Of a stretch of DNA of 64,000 nucleotides, positions 8,299 through 18,300 are shown one piece after another. The DNA is taken from positions 806,001 to 870,000 of the forward strand of contig NZ_JADQDM010000001.1 in NCBI RefSeq assembly GCF_015694525.1, read 5' to 3'. The notes beneath the pieces are model-generated. The model was not told where the DNA came from, searched no databases, and saw nothing but the letters and a program-made list of their open reading frames with translations. Every line of letters begins with the position of its first letter. Positions within the stretch are counted from its first letter, which is position 1. This stretch comes from Hymenobacter ruricola. Its GTDB lineage: Bacteria; Bacteroidota; Bacteroidia; Cytophagales; Hymenobacteraceae. The translations under genes were made by a program, and so were the position numbers.

Positions 8299-9477
8299 TT
8301 ACTCGCGCACCACGCGCAGGGTGCTGCGGGCACCGGTGGGCCCTTCGGCTTCCAGCAGGTAGGTGCCGGCAGGCAGGCCGTCGAGCACGGCGGTGGGCTG
8401 CCCGGTGGCGGCCGCGGCGGTGGCCAGGGCGCGGCCCAGCACGTCGCGCACGGTCAGGCGCAGGGGCTGGCGGCTGCCGTTGCCGGCCCACAGCGTGAGG
8501 GGGCCCCGGGCCACGGGGTTGGGGTAGGCGCTCAGGCCGCCCAGTTCCGTAGCCAGGGCGTTGCGCACGGCCAGCAAAGTGCTTTCGGTGGAGTAGGAAG
8601 CCGTGTAGGGCGTGCCAAACTGGGCGGTGGCGTAGTACAAGCTCAGCACCGGCTGGATGGAATTCCGGCGCCGGAAGTCGTCCTGGTAGTACTGCGTGAT
8701 GGCGCCCTGCGTCATGTTCAGCACCTGCAGCAGCGCGGCCGGCGCCGGCGCCCCGTTGAGGTACACGCTGTCCTGCTCCACCGACAGCGTCCGCACTTGC
8801 AGCACCGGAATGGCCGACGAGCCCGTGGCGCTGCCCGCCACCGGCACCCGCACCGTGCCCCAACCGGCCACCGAATCGGTGTACGTGCCGCGCTTCACGA
8901 GGCGGAAAGGCACCTGGTTCAGCCCCGCCGTGGCCACCGTGATGATGCCCGTGGTGGCGTAGCGAAAAGAGCGGCGGTAGTGGGCGCCCGCGGAGAGGGG
9001 CAGCGCCACGTCTACCAGGCCCGCGCCGAGGGAAATGGTTTGGCGGTTGATGACCACCGAGTCGTTGGCCCCGCCCGTGAGCGCCCGCAGCGACGTGGCC
9101 TGCCGCGCCACGGTGCGCCCCAGGCTGATGCGGCCGTTGGCCGTCAGGCTGTAATACGAGGTGATGTTGTAGGCCAGAAAGCCCACCGGGGCCGTGCGGG
9201 CGCGGGTCCATTGCGCGCCGGCAATGCTGGAGTTGGCCGGCACGGGCAAGTAGGGCAGGGCATAGGCCTGGCCGCTGGGCGTGAGGCTGCGGTAGTCCCA
9301 GGCTTGGTTGGCGCCGGTGGGCGTAGCCGAAACGGAAGCGGGCAGGTTGGCGTCCTGGTAACGCTCGGCGGCCCCCGCGGCGGCCGGGAAATCGGCCTGC
9401 GTGATGGTGATGGGCGTTTGCGCAGCGGCCGTGAAGCCGGCAGCCAATAGCGTCAGCGTGAGTAGCGGTTTGTTCAT
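8299..9477 (-). CDS. Secreted protein with type IX secretion sorting domain
   Basis: A 392-residue protein with a signal peptide (MNKPLLTLTLLAAGFTAAAQ), a beta-rich body without a recognised domain, and a C-terminal sorting domain of about 75 residues (LSAYPNPVARGPL, then VLDGLPAGTYLLEA, ending LRVVRE). The pattern YPNP plus PAGTY is typical of Por-type domains recognised by the type IX system. These direct export through the outer membrane and usually surface anchoring. It lies 30 bp after the gene ending at 9508 and is probably the last member of an operon starting at 15158. Specific function unknown. Confidence 0.8.
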   Translation of the reverse strand: MNKPLLTLTLLAAGFTAAAQTPITITQADFPAAAGAAERYQDANLPASVSATPTGANQAWDYRSLTPSGQAYALPYLPVPANSSIAGAQWTRARTAPVGFLAYNITSYYSLTANGRISLGRTVARQATSLRALTGGANDSVVINRQTISLGAGLVDVALPLSAGAHYRRSFRYATTGIITVATAGLNQVPFRLVKRGTYTDSVAGWGTVRVPVAGSATGSSAIPVLQVRTLSVEQDSVYLNGAPAPAALLQVLNMTQGAITQYYQDDFRRRNSIQPVLSLYYATAQFGTPYTASYSTESTLLAVRNALATELGGLSAYPNPVARGPLTLWAGNGSRQPLRLTVRDVLGRALATAAAATGQPTAVLDGLPAGTYLLEAEGPTGARSTLRVVRE

Positions 9478-9507
9478 AAGAGAGGTGAGAAATGACAAGA
9501 GAACGGG

Positions 9508-10962
9508 CTATTCGCGCACCACTTTCAGGGCGCGGTGGTAGTGGTTTTGCGTGATGCTGAGCACGTAAACGCCGGCGGGCAAGGCCGCGGCTTCGGGCAG
9601 CGCCACGGCAGTACTGCCCGGCTGCAGGCTGGCCTGGCGCGTGAGCAAGGCGCGGCCCACGGCATCGTGCAGGGCAACGACAGCCGGCCCGGCTTCGTCG
9701 GTCCGAATCAGCAGATTCAATTCCGTGGCGAAAGGCTGCGGGTAAGCCTGCACCGCAAAGCCGCTTTCCAGGGGCACCTGCACGGTGCGCACGGGCGAGA
9801 ACTGGGCGGTGCCGTCGCGGTCCACCTGCCGCAGGCGGTAGTACACGCGGTCAGTGGCGTAGCGGGCCAGGTTGGGGTCCGTCAGCGAATAGTCGTGGCG
9901 CTGGCTGCTGCTGCCCTGGCCGGCCACCGTGCCGATGCGGCGGTAGGTGCGCCCGTCGGGGCTGCTTTCCACCTCAAACCGGTCGTTGTTTTTCTCCGAG
10001 GCCGTGGCCCACTTCAGCAGGCCGTCGGCGCCCCGCCGCTCGGCCGTGAAGGCCAGCAGTTCCACCGGCAGCGGGGCCGCCGCGGTGCTCACCGTGAAGC
10101 GACCGAGACTGCCGGTGGTAGCCGCCAGACTACGGGCCGCGCCGTTGGCCGGGCTGCCCAGCGCTTGCCAGGCCGCACCGGCGCCCGGCACGCGGTACAG
10201 CTGTCCCTGCCCGAAGGTGAGGCCGTTATCGTCGTCGGCCAGCCAGCTCAGGGAGGCTTCCACGGCGGTGGTCGGGGCCTGGTCGGCGTCCACGGTCCAG
10301 AAGCGGTCAATGCTTCGCTGGGTGGCGTTGCCAGGGTTGGCGTCGAAGCTCACGCCCGCCGTTTGCAGGCCGGCCGTGCGCGTCACGCGCACGGTGCCCA
10401 GGGCGTTGCCGTTGGGGTTCAGCACAAAGCTGTTGCCAAAATCTACCGGCGCGGTGCCGGCCAGGGCGGCGCGCTCCACGCGCAGGTTGCCTTGCACGTA
10501 GCGGCCGGTGGCTTCGCCGCTTAGGGTGGCGCCGTCGGGCAGTACCGCGGTGGCGGCGGGCGCGGTGCGCAGCAGGCCACTGGTCAGGAGCAGTTGCTGG
10601 CTGGTGGTGAGGTCGGCGGGCAGCAGCACGCGGTTGTTGCCGGCGGGGCCGGAGTTGCGCACTTCCACATTGGCCAGGGTGGCGCCGCCGGGCGTCAGGG
10701 TCTGGTCGGCGGCGCCGTTCAGGACGACTTTGCCGCTGGCCGGCACCACCGTGCCCGCGTTGGTGAAGTCGCCACCTACCTGCACCGTGCCGCCGGTGGT
10801 GAGCGTGGCGCCGGTCTGGTTATTGAGGGCGCCGGGCACGGCCAGCAGGGCGCCGGCTTCCACGGTAAGCTGGGTGCCGGTGTTGGTGAGGCTCTGGGCG
10901 TGGGCCGTGGCGCCGGTCAGGGCCAGCACCAAAGTGGTTTGAATGGATAGGGTACGCATCAT
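9508..10962 (-). CDS. Secreted surface protein with type IX sorting domain
   Basis: A 484-residue protein. The signal peptide MMRTLSIQTTLVLALTGATAHAQ is followed by short beta repeats rich in Thr, Gly and Asn (LTNTGTQLTVEAGA and similar), as in adhesin-like beta-solenoids. A middle segment DSSPDGRTYRRIGTVAG-like fold (around ERRGADGLLKWATASE) is common in Bacteroidota extracellular proteins just before the sorting domain. The C-terminus (AYPQPFATEL, LPAGVYVLSI, ending LKVVRE) is a type IX signal. Its ATG overlaps the stop of the upstream gene as ATGA (10959-10962), so translation is probably coupled to the S74 fibre protein. Confidence 0.8.
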   Translation of the reverse strand: MMRTLSIQTTLVLALTGATAHAQSLTNTGTQLTVEAGALLAVPGALNNQTGATLTTGGTVQVGGDFTNAGTVVPASGKVVLNGAADQTLTPGGATLANVEVRNSGPAGNNRVLLPADLTTSQQLLLTSGLLRTAPAATAVLPDGATLSGEATGRYVQGNLRVERAALAGTAPVDFGNSFVLNPNGNALGTVRVTRTAGLQTAGVSFDANPGNATQRSIDRFWTVDADQAPTTAVEASLSWLADDDNGLTFGQGQLYRVPGAGAAWQALGSPANGAARSLAATTGSLGRFTVSTAAAPLPVELLAFTAERRGADGLLKWATASEKNNDRFEVESSPDGRTYRRIGTVAGQGSSSQRHDYSLTDPNLARYATDRVYYRLRQVDRDGTAQFSPVRTVQVPLESGFAVQAYPQPFATELNLLIRTDEAGPAVVALHDAVGRALLTRQASLQPGSTAVALPEAAALPAGVYVLSITQNHYHRALKVVRE

Positions 10963-13900
10963 TTCACGGAAGCTTTGGTGCCCAGCATGTTTTCCAGGGC
11001 TTGCAGGCGTTGGGCGAGGTTGGCGGTTTGGGTGCTCGCCTCGGCCTTGAACTGCTGCAGTTCGGCGCGGTTGCCGGCGGCTTCGGCCTTGAGGACAGCG
11101 TTCTGTTTTTGCAATTCGGCGAGCTGGCGGGCCAGCTCCTGGGTGGCGCTCACGTTGAGCATGGCCAGGGCTTCGTAGTCGACGGTGCGCACGTCGGCGT
11201 GCTCCAGGCCGAAGACAAAGACTTGCTGGCCGGCCAATTGGGCTGCGCCGCGCACCAGCCACTGGGTGCCGCCAGCCGCTTTGGCCACGGTGCCCGTCAC
11301 CTCGCCGGCCGGGCCGATGAGCTTAACTCGCTGGCCAGCCGTGGCCGCCGCCGCTTTGGGCAAGGTCAGGCGCAGCAGCGAGTCGCCTTCGGCCGTGGCC
11401 GAAGTAGCCAGCGCGTACACGTCGGGCAGGAAGCCGGCGTGCTGGTTGACGGCCTGCGGAAACACCGCTTCCACTTCCTGGGCGATGACTTTCTTAAAGC
11501 GGCGGGTGCCGTACTGCACCCGGTCGCGCATGGTGTAGTCGGTGATGCGCAACTGATTCAGCAAGGCCAAATCGGCCGCGTTATTCGACAAGCCAATGAC
11601 GGTTTTGAGGCGGCGGTCGGAAGTGGCGTTGAACTCCGAGGCCAGCACGCGGCCCGTGGCCCGGATGCTCACCGGGCCCGTGTTGCTGCCGCTGTAGCCC
11701 ACCGAACCGCTGCCGTTGAGGAAACCGTAGGCGAAGTTGCCGGGCGTAACCGGGGCGCTTTGCACGTCGAGCGGGAACGCGGGGTTGGCCGTGCCGATGC
11801 CCACGCGGCCGCCCTGGGCGTCGTCGGCCAGGATGGTGGTGCCGCGCAGGTAGTTTTTGTTGTCGCCAGAGTAGCGAATCCACGAGTCGCCGGGCAGGTG
11901 CACCGAGCCATTGGGCACGTCCAGCGCGGCCACCGGGGCCGAGGTGCCGATGCCCAACTGGCCCGCTTTCAGCACCATCGGCGTGGCGCCGCCGCCGGCA
12001 TTGAGCTGGCTGTTGTTGTGCACGCCGCCCGTGAACCAGGCAAACGAATCAGCGGAGCGGAAGTACTGCGTGTTGTCCTGAATACCGATGCCGTAGTTGG
12101 TGTCCCACAGGTTCAGCATCTGCCGGGTGGTGGTGCCGAAGTTCGCGTTGCCACTGGCGTCCATGCGCAGGCCCAGGCTGCCGCCGCCAGTGAGCAGGTT
12201 GCCGTTCAGGTTCAGGTTTTGGGTGGCGGTGTGGTTGCCCAGGTTGTCGGCCGAGGAGGGCACGGTCACGCTGCCGCCGTTGGTGAGGCTGATGGTGGAG
12301 CCCGAGATGCTCAGCGTCTGGTTGTGGGCATCCACGTAGGTTTTTACGGCCTTTTGGGTAGGCACCGCGTCATCGGCGTTGCCGGCCAGCGTGGCATCGG
12401 CCGAGAAGGTGTTCACCACGGCACCGCTGCCCAGTTGCAGGGCCCCCGGGTCCACCCGCAGGGCCACCGCCGGAGCGGTCTGGTCCAGCAGTCCCCATTC
12501 ATTCACCTCCACATCGCTGCGCGCAGAGCCATCGGAGGCCGTTTTCACCAGCAGGCGGTAGTAGCGGTAGGCCGTGGTGTTGGCAAACGAATAGCTGTTG
12601 GTCACGTCCACCGGCTGGGCCGCGGCCACGGTGTGCAGCGTCGTCCAGGCACTGGCGTTGTTGCTGCCCTGCAGGTCCCAGGTGCCGGAGGCGGCGAACG
12701 AGCGGCGCAAATAGATGCTGTAGCGACTGATAACGCGGGGCTGGCCGCCGTAGTCCAGCTGCAGCCACTGGGGCATTGGCTGGTTTAAGGCGGCCGACCA
12801 GCCCGTGCCGGTGTTGCCGTCGATGGCATTCGCTGCGGGGGTGCCGGCCAGCGTCGAGGAGGCCGTTATCGTGGCCTGCGCCGCAACATTGGGGCCACCG
12901 CCCAGCAGCTGATTGGTGACGTGCAGGGCCGCCGTGGGGCTGACGGTGCCCACGCCCACCCGGCCGTTGTTGTCGATGCGCAGCCCCGCGTTGCCGTTGT
13001 TCGACAGAAAGTTGTCGTTCAGCTTCAGGGGCTGGGTGGCGGTGTGGTTGCCCAGGTTGTCGGGCGCGGCGGCCGTGGTTTGCACCGTATTATCGGGAAA
13101 GCGGAAGCCGCCGGTGCTGCTGAACACCTGCCCCGCCACTTCCAGCTTCTGGCCGGGGCTGCCAGCGCCAATGCCCACGTTGCCGGTGCTGCTGATGCTC
13201 AGGCCCGTGGTGCCACCGCTCACCAGCGCGTTGCCGTTCAAATCCAGCGCCTTGGTGGCGGTGTGGTTGCCCAGGTTGTCGGCCCCCACCGGCAGCGTCA
13301 CCGTGTTGCCTCCGCCAAGGCCCAGCGTTTGCCCGCTCAGCGTCAGCCGGGGGGCCGTGGTCTGGGTGGTGCCGTCCGGGAATTTTAGCCCATTGCCGCT
13401 GCCGCTAATCTGCACGTTGCCGGCCACGTCCAGCGCTTGGCTGGGGGTAGCGGTGCCAATGCCCACGCGGGCTTGGCCGCCGTTGTTTTGCAGGGTCAGC
13501 ACCTGAATGTTGCCCGCGCCAGGGGCAATGCTGCCGGCCGCAGTGGTGGAGCTGTTGAGAAAGAAATCCAGGTTGTTGCCCGCGCCGGCGGCCTGGTCGT
13601 CGTGGCGCGAGCGCAGCCAGTGTCGGTAGCCGCCGGTGCGGTACTGAAAGGCCACGGCGCCCGGGTCGTTGCTGCCGTTGTTGTCGGCCCCGGCCAGCAG
13701 GTCGAGGCGACCCACTCCCACGAGCTGGTTGCCGTTCAGGTTCAGGTTCTGGGTGGCGGTGTGGTTGCCCAGATTGTCGGCGCCGTTGGGCAGCGTCACC
13801 GAGTTGCCGCCGCTCAAACTCAGCGTCTGGCCCGCGAGGCTGAGCTGCTGGTTGCCGATGGCGGGCACTGCGTTGGCCAGCAGCCCGCGCGCCACCTTGC

Positions 13901-15158
13901 GGATGGCGTTGACGTTCGTGTCGCTGAGGTAGAGCAGTCCCCCGCTGGGGTCCACGGCCACGCCCGACACGTACCCGAACCGGGCCGTGGCCGCGGGGCC
14001 GTCCTGGTAGCCGTTGGTGTTGCCGGCCAGGGTGCTCACGGTGCCATCGGGCAGCACCTTGCGGATGCGGCCGCCGGTGAGCGACCCCACGTAGACCGCC
14101 CCCGCCGCGTCCACTGCCACGCTCACGGGCGTGTTGAATTGCGCCGTGGCGCCCGGCCCGTCCTGGTTGCCGGCCGTGCCCGAGCCGGCCAGGGTGCTCA
14201 CCGTGCCATTGGGCAACACCTTGCGAATGCGGTGGTTGCGCCCGTCGGCCACGTACAGCACCCCCGCCGCGTCCACGGCAATGCCGCTCGGCGTGTTAAA
14301 AAGCGCGCCCGCGCCCGCCCCGTCCTGGTAGCCCGCCGTGCCCGAGCCGGCCAGGGTGCTCACGGTGCCGTTGGGCAGTATTTTCAGGACCTGGTTGCCG
14401 GCCACGGCGTACACCACGCCGCTGGCATCCACGGCCACGGCCGCGGGCCCGCCCGCGCTGCCCGTCAGCGCCAGGGTGCTCACCGTGCCGTCGGGCAGCA
14501 CTTTGCGGACGCGGCTCCCGGCGATGTCCGCCACGTACACCACGCCGCCAGCATCCACGGCCACGCCGTAGGGCTGGTTGAACGAAGCCGACGCGCCCGG
14601 CCCGTCCTGCGCGCCGCTGGCCCCGGAGCCGGCCAGCGTGCTCACGGTGCCGTCGGGCAGTATTTTGCGGATTCGGCTGTTGACTTGGTCGGCCACGTAG
14701 AGCACGCCCGCCGCGTCCAGGGCCACCTGCCGGGGCAGGTTGAACTGCGCCGCCGTGCTGGGGCCGTCCTGGAAGCCCTGCCCGGCGCCGGCCACGGTGC
14801 TCACCACGGCGTTGTTGTCGTACTGCGCCGCCGTGCCCGTGGGCACCACGCCCAGGGCATTGGGCACCAGCCCGCTGGGCAGCTGAATCCAGTTCACCCC
14901 ATCGAAATAGTAGAAGCCCGCCGAGGCGTCGGTCTGGTACACCAGCAGGCCCTTGGCCGGGCTGCTGATGGCCTGCCGCTGGGCCGTGCTCAGGCGCGGG
15001 GCCAGCAGGCCCTTGCTGCCGGAAGTAAGGTCGAGCAGGGCCGAGCCGTCGGGCGTGGCCGTGCCAATGCCCACGCCCCCGGTCTGGGCCTGGGCGGCTT
15101 GGTGCCCGCCAAGGATGAGGGCAGCCCCTAGCAAGGCACGGCGTATAGTTTGGTTCAT
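10959..15158 (-). CDS. Large fibre-like surface protein: NHL propeller, discoidin-like domain, S74 chaperone
   Basis: A 1399-residue secreted protein (signal peptide ending HQAAQAQ). Residues about 115-425 hold six NHL-type repeats, each with STLAG, VAVDAAGVLYVAD and IRKVLPDG, enough for a six-bladed beta-propeller. The module DNLGNHTATQNLNLNGN then appears four times between other beta segments, as in trimeric stalks. About 755-890 resembles an F5/8 type C (discoidin) carbohydrate-binding domain. The C-terminus is a Peptidase_S74 intramolecular chaperone (S1180 and K1185 in SDRRLK), with a coiled coil after about 1330. The family trimerises and cleaves itself, as in phage tail spikes. It is first in an operon with the two sorting-domain genes. 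Confidence 0.85.
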   Translation of the reverse strand: MNQTIRRALLGAALILGGHQAAQAQTGGVGIGTATPDGSALLDLTSGSKGLLAPRLSTAQRQAISSPAKGLLVYQTDASAGFYYFDGVNWIQLPSGLVPNALGVVPTGTAAQYDNNAVVSTVAGAGQGFQDGPSTAAQFNLPRQVALDAAGVLYVADQVNSRIRKILPDGTVSTLAGSGASGAQDGPGASASFNQPYGVAVDAGGVVYVADIAGSRVRKVLPDGTVSTLALTGSAGGPAAVAVDASGVVYAVAGNQVLKILPNGTVSTLAGSGTAGYQDGAGAGALFNTPSGIAVDAAGVLYVADGRNHRIRKVLPNGTVSTLAGSGTAGNQDGPGATAQFNTPVSVAVDAAGAVYVGSLTGGRIRKVLPDGTVSTLAGNTNGYQDGPAATARFGYVSGVAVDPSGGLLYLSDTNVNAIRKVARGLLANAVPAIGNQQLSLAGQTLSLSGGNSVTLPNGADNLGNHTATQNLNLNGNQLVGVGRLDLLAGADNNGSNDPGAVAFQYRTGGYRHWLRSRHDDQAAGAGNNLDFFLNSSTTAAGSIAPGAGNIQVLTLQNNGGQARVGIGTATPSQALDVAGNVQISGSGNGLKFPDGTTQTTAPRLTLSGQTLGLGGGNTVTLPVGADNLGNHTATKALDLNGNALVSGGTTGLSISSTGNVGIGAGSPGQKLEVAGQVFSSTGGFRFPDNTVQTTAAAPDNLGNHTATQPLKLNDNFLSNNGNAGLRIDNNGRVGVGTVSPTAALHVTNQLLGGGPNVAAQATITASSTLAGTPAANAIDGNTGTGWSAALNQPMPQWLQLDYGGQPRVISRYSIYLRRSFAASGTWDLQGSNNASAWTTLHTVAAAQPVDVTNSYSFANTTAYRYYRLLVKTASDGSARSDVEVNEWGLLDQTAPAVALRVDPGALQLGSGAVVNTFSADATLAGNADDAVPTQKAVKTYVDAHNQTLSISGSTISLTNGGSVTVPSSADNLGNHTATQNLNLNGNLLTGGGSLGLRMDASGNANFGTTTRQMLNLWDTNYGIGIQDNTQYFRSADSFAWFTGGVHNNSQLNAGGGATPMVLKAGQLGIGTSAPVAALDVPNGSVHLPGDSWIRYSGDNKNYLRGTTILADDAQGGRVGIGTANPAFPLDVQSAPVTPGNFAYGFLNGSGSVGYSGSNTGPVSIRATGRVLASEFNATSDRRLKTVIGLSNNAADLALLNQLRITDYTMRDRVQYGTRRFKKVIAQEVEAVFPQAVNQHAGFLPDVYALATSATAEGDSLLRLTLPKAAAATAGQRVKLIGPAGEVTGTVAKAAGGTQWLVRGAAQLAGQQVFVFGLEHADVRTVDYEALAMLNVSATQELARQLAELQKQNAVLKAEAAGNRAELQQFKAEASTQTANLAQRLQALENMLGTKASVK

Positions 15159-15244
15159 AAATGAAAAGGCTGTTTGCAGATGAGTTTCGGGGGCGTGAGG
15201 CAAAGCTCCGACGGCAGGCCACCGGCCCGCAAACCAAGCTTGTA

Positions 15245-15256
15245 CCTCATTTGAGG
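15245..15256. promoter_or_regulatory. CCTCA-TT-TGAGG inverted repeat upstream of the first S74 gene
   Basis: CCTCATTTGAGG is a perfect 5-bp inverted repeat with a 2-bp spacer, 87 bp upstream of the start at 15158. The same site lies 81 bp upstream of the second S74 gene. The bases around it are shared too (minus strand GTCCTCAAATGAGGTA). This suggests one regulator for both genes. Confidence 0.5.
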
Positions 15257-15263
15257 ACTATTC

Positions 15264-15297
15264 AAAAAGGCCGGCTTCGCACGAAGCCGGCCTTTTC
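15264..15297 (-). terminator. Rho-independent terminator after the second S74 gene
   Basis: AAAAGGCCGGCTTCG pairs with CGAAGCCGGCCTTTT in a perfect 15-bp stem with a 2-base loop, followed on the minus strand by a U-run. It separates the gene ending at 15318 from the operon starting at 15158. Confidence 0.85.
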
Positions 15298-15317
15298 AGC
15301 TCTTTGCTCTTTGACCT

Positions 15318-18300
15318 CTAGCGGGCCTCGGCGCGGGTACCGAGCAGGTTTTCCAGGGCCTTGAGGCGCTGGGCCAGCTCGGCCGACTGCGCGGCCTGGG
15401 CTTCCAGCCTTTCAAGCCGGGCGTGGTCGGCGGACTGCGATGTTTGCAGGGCGGTGTTCTGCTGTTTCAATGCTGCGTTTTGCTGCTGCAACTCGGCGAG
15501 CTGGCGGGCCAGCTCCTGGGTGGCGCTGACGTTGAGCATGGCCAGGGCTTCGTAGTCGACGGTGCGCACGTCGGCGTGCTCCAGGCCGAAGACGAACACC
15601 GGCTGGCCGGCCAGCTGCCGCGCCCCGCGCACCACCAGCGTGTTGCTGGCCGAAGCGTGGGCCACGGTGGCCACTACCTCGCCGGCCGGGCCAATGAGTT
15701 TCACGCGTTGGCCAATTGTGGCTGTGGCCGCGGCCGGCAGCGTGAGGCGCAGCAGCGAGTCGCCCACGCTTTGTACGGCAACCGCCTTGGCGTACACGTC
15801 GGGCAGGAAGCCGCTGTGCTGGTTGACGGCCTGCGGGAAGATTTCCTCCACTTCCTGGGCAATGACTTTTTTGAAGGGACGGGTGCCGTACTGCACCCGG
15901 TCGCGCATGGTGTAGTCGGTGATGCGGATTTTATTCAGCAACGCCAGGTCCGCCGCCCGGTCGCTCCGGCCGATGACGTTTTTCAGGCGGCGGTCAGACG
16001 TGGCATTGAATTCCGAGGCCAGCACCCGGCCGGTGGCCCGAATGCTGACCGGGCCGGTGTTGTTGGAGCCGTAGCCGGTGGCCCCGCTGCCGTTGAGGTA
16101 GCCGTAGTTGAAGTTGGCGGGCGTCAGGCTGCGCTGCACATCCAGCGGGAAGGCCGGCGCCGTGGTGCCGATGCCCACGTTGGTGCCGCTGAAGGTGATG
16201 TAGTTGGTGCCGGCGAAGTCGGGCCCGTCGTTGAGCTTGAGTTTGAACCCGTCGCCCGCGTCCAGGCCAAAGGAAGCCCAGGCGTTGTTGGGCGAATGCA
16301 CCACCATGTAGGGGCTGTTTTGGCGGATTTCCAACGGGCCGTTGGGCAGGGCCGCGTTGCTAAAGCCCGAGCCGATGCCCAGGCGGCCGTTCTTGAGCAT
16401 CATCTGCATGGTGCCCCCGCCGCCGGCGTTAAATTGGTTGTCGTTGTGCACGCCGCCGGTGTACCAGGCAAAGGCCTCGCCGGTGCGGAAGTACTGCGTG
16501 CCGCTCTGGATGCCAATGCCGTAGGTGGCATCCCACAAATTAATCATCTGGCGGGTGCTGGCCCCGAAACCCAGGTTGCCGCGCACCGCTGCGTTGCCGT
16601 TCACGTCGAGCAGCGCGCCCGGCGTCGTCGTCCCAATGCCCACGCCGCCGCTGCCTTTGGGCATCAGGTTCAGGGGCTGGTCGGCGTTGGAGCCGGCGGC
16701 GTAGAGCGAGTTGTAGCCGATGCCCACGCCCTGGGTGCCGTTGGAGTGGCGGAATTCCGCCCCGTTACTGGCCTCACTGAAGTCGCCGGTCACGTACAGC
16801 GTCCGGCCCGCGCCGTGGGTGCCGCTGCGGGCCACGCTCTGCACGTCGAGGCGGTTGGCGGGCGTGTTGTTGCCGGTGCCGATGCCCACGTCGCCGTTGC
16901 TCTCGAAACTCACGTTGGGCGTGGTGCCGAAGTTGTCATCGGAATAGAAGCGAATTGGGGCCGCATTGGTCACCAGGCGCATGAAGTTGCCGCTCAGGCG
17001 CGAGTACAGACCCAGGTCGGTGGTGCCGGTGATGGCCGCCCCGCCGCGCTGAATCACGCCGCCGGGCAGCAGCAGGCCGCCGATGCTGCTCACGCCCAGG
17101 CCCTGGCTGCTGCCGTTGCCCAGCAGCTGGTTGGTGCCCAGGTTCAGGTTTTGGGTGGCGGTGTGGTTGCCCAGGTTGTCGGCCCCGGCGGGCAGGCTCA
17201 CCGAGTTGCCGCCCGTCAAACTCAGCGTCAGGCCGTTGATGCTGAGCTGCTGGGCGTCGGTGGGCAGGGCCTGGGCAGCCAGGTTGCCGGCGTTGTCGGT
17301 GGTGAGCATGCGGGCGCCGCCGCCGGCCAGGGCCTCAAAGCGGGCGTTGCCGGCTACGTGCAGCGCGGCCTGCGGGCTGTTGGTGCCAATGCCCAGGCGC
17401 GCGGCCGAATTATTCCAAAAGAACTGACCCGAATTGCCCGCCAGCTTGCTGCCATCGCTGAAAATGACGCTGCCCGCCGCCTGCGAGGTGGTGGCGTTGT
17501 TGAGGCTGATAACCGGCGCCTCGGGCTGAAAGGTGAAGGAGAGCGTGACGTAGCCGGCGCCGTTGCGGTAGCCCTGCGTGTGCACCACGTTGCTGGTTTT
17601 GGCGGGGTCGGCATAGGAGCTGCCGCCGCCCGCACCCGCGTTGCCGTAGCTGGCGCCGCCGCCGTAGTAGCCGCCCCCGCCGCCCGCCGCGCCGTGGCTG
17701 GCCCCGTCGCCGTCCATGCTGGCGCCCAGGCCCAGCGTGGCCGGGATGGAGCTGCAATAGCAAAACTGCGCCGGCGGCGTGCCGTCGGCCCCGCCGGCCG
17801 TTTGGGTGCCGCCCGTGCCGGGCACGCCGGTGGGGTTGCCGGCGCTGGGCAGCAGGCCGGTGCCGCCCGTGAGGCCGCCGCCGGGCCCGCCCCGGGCATA
17901 GAAGCCCGAGCCGCCGCCGCCGCCCGCCACCAGCACCCGGTCGGTGAGGGCCGTGCCGCCGATGCGGATGTCGGTGGCCCCGCCGCCGGGCTCGGAGCCG
18001 CGCCCGCCGCCGTTGTAGCCGCCGTCCTGATACAGCGAAGTGGTGATGTAGCCTCGGTCGCCGCCCACCACGATGGTGAGCACCTGGCCAGGGGTGACGG
18101 CCAGCGTGGCCTGCACCCGGCCGCCCGCCCCGCCCCGGTAGCAGTTGGAGCAGTTGTCGATGGTGCGGCCGCGGGCCCCGGCCATGTCCACCTGCACGCT
18201 CGTGACGCCGGGCGGCACGGTCCAGGTTCGGGGGGCGCCCGTGTAGCCAAAGGACAGCACCTGCGGGGCAGTGGCGCCGGGGGGCAGCCCGTTCACGGCT

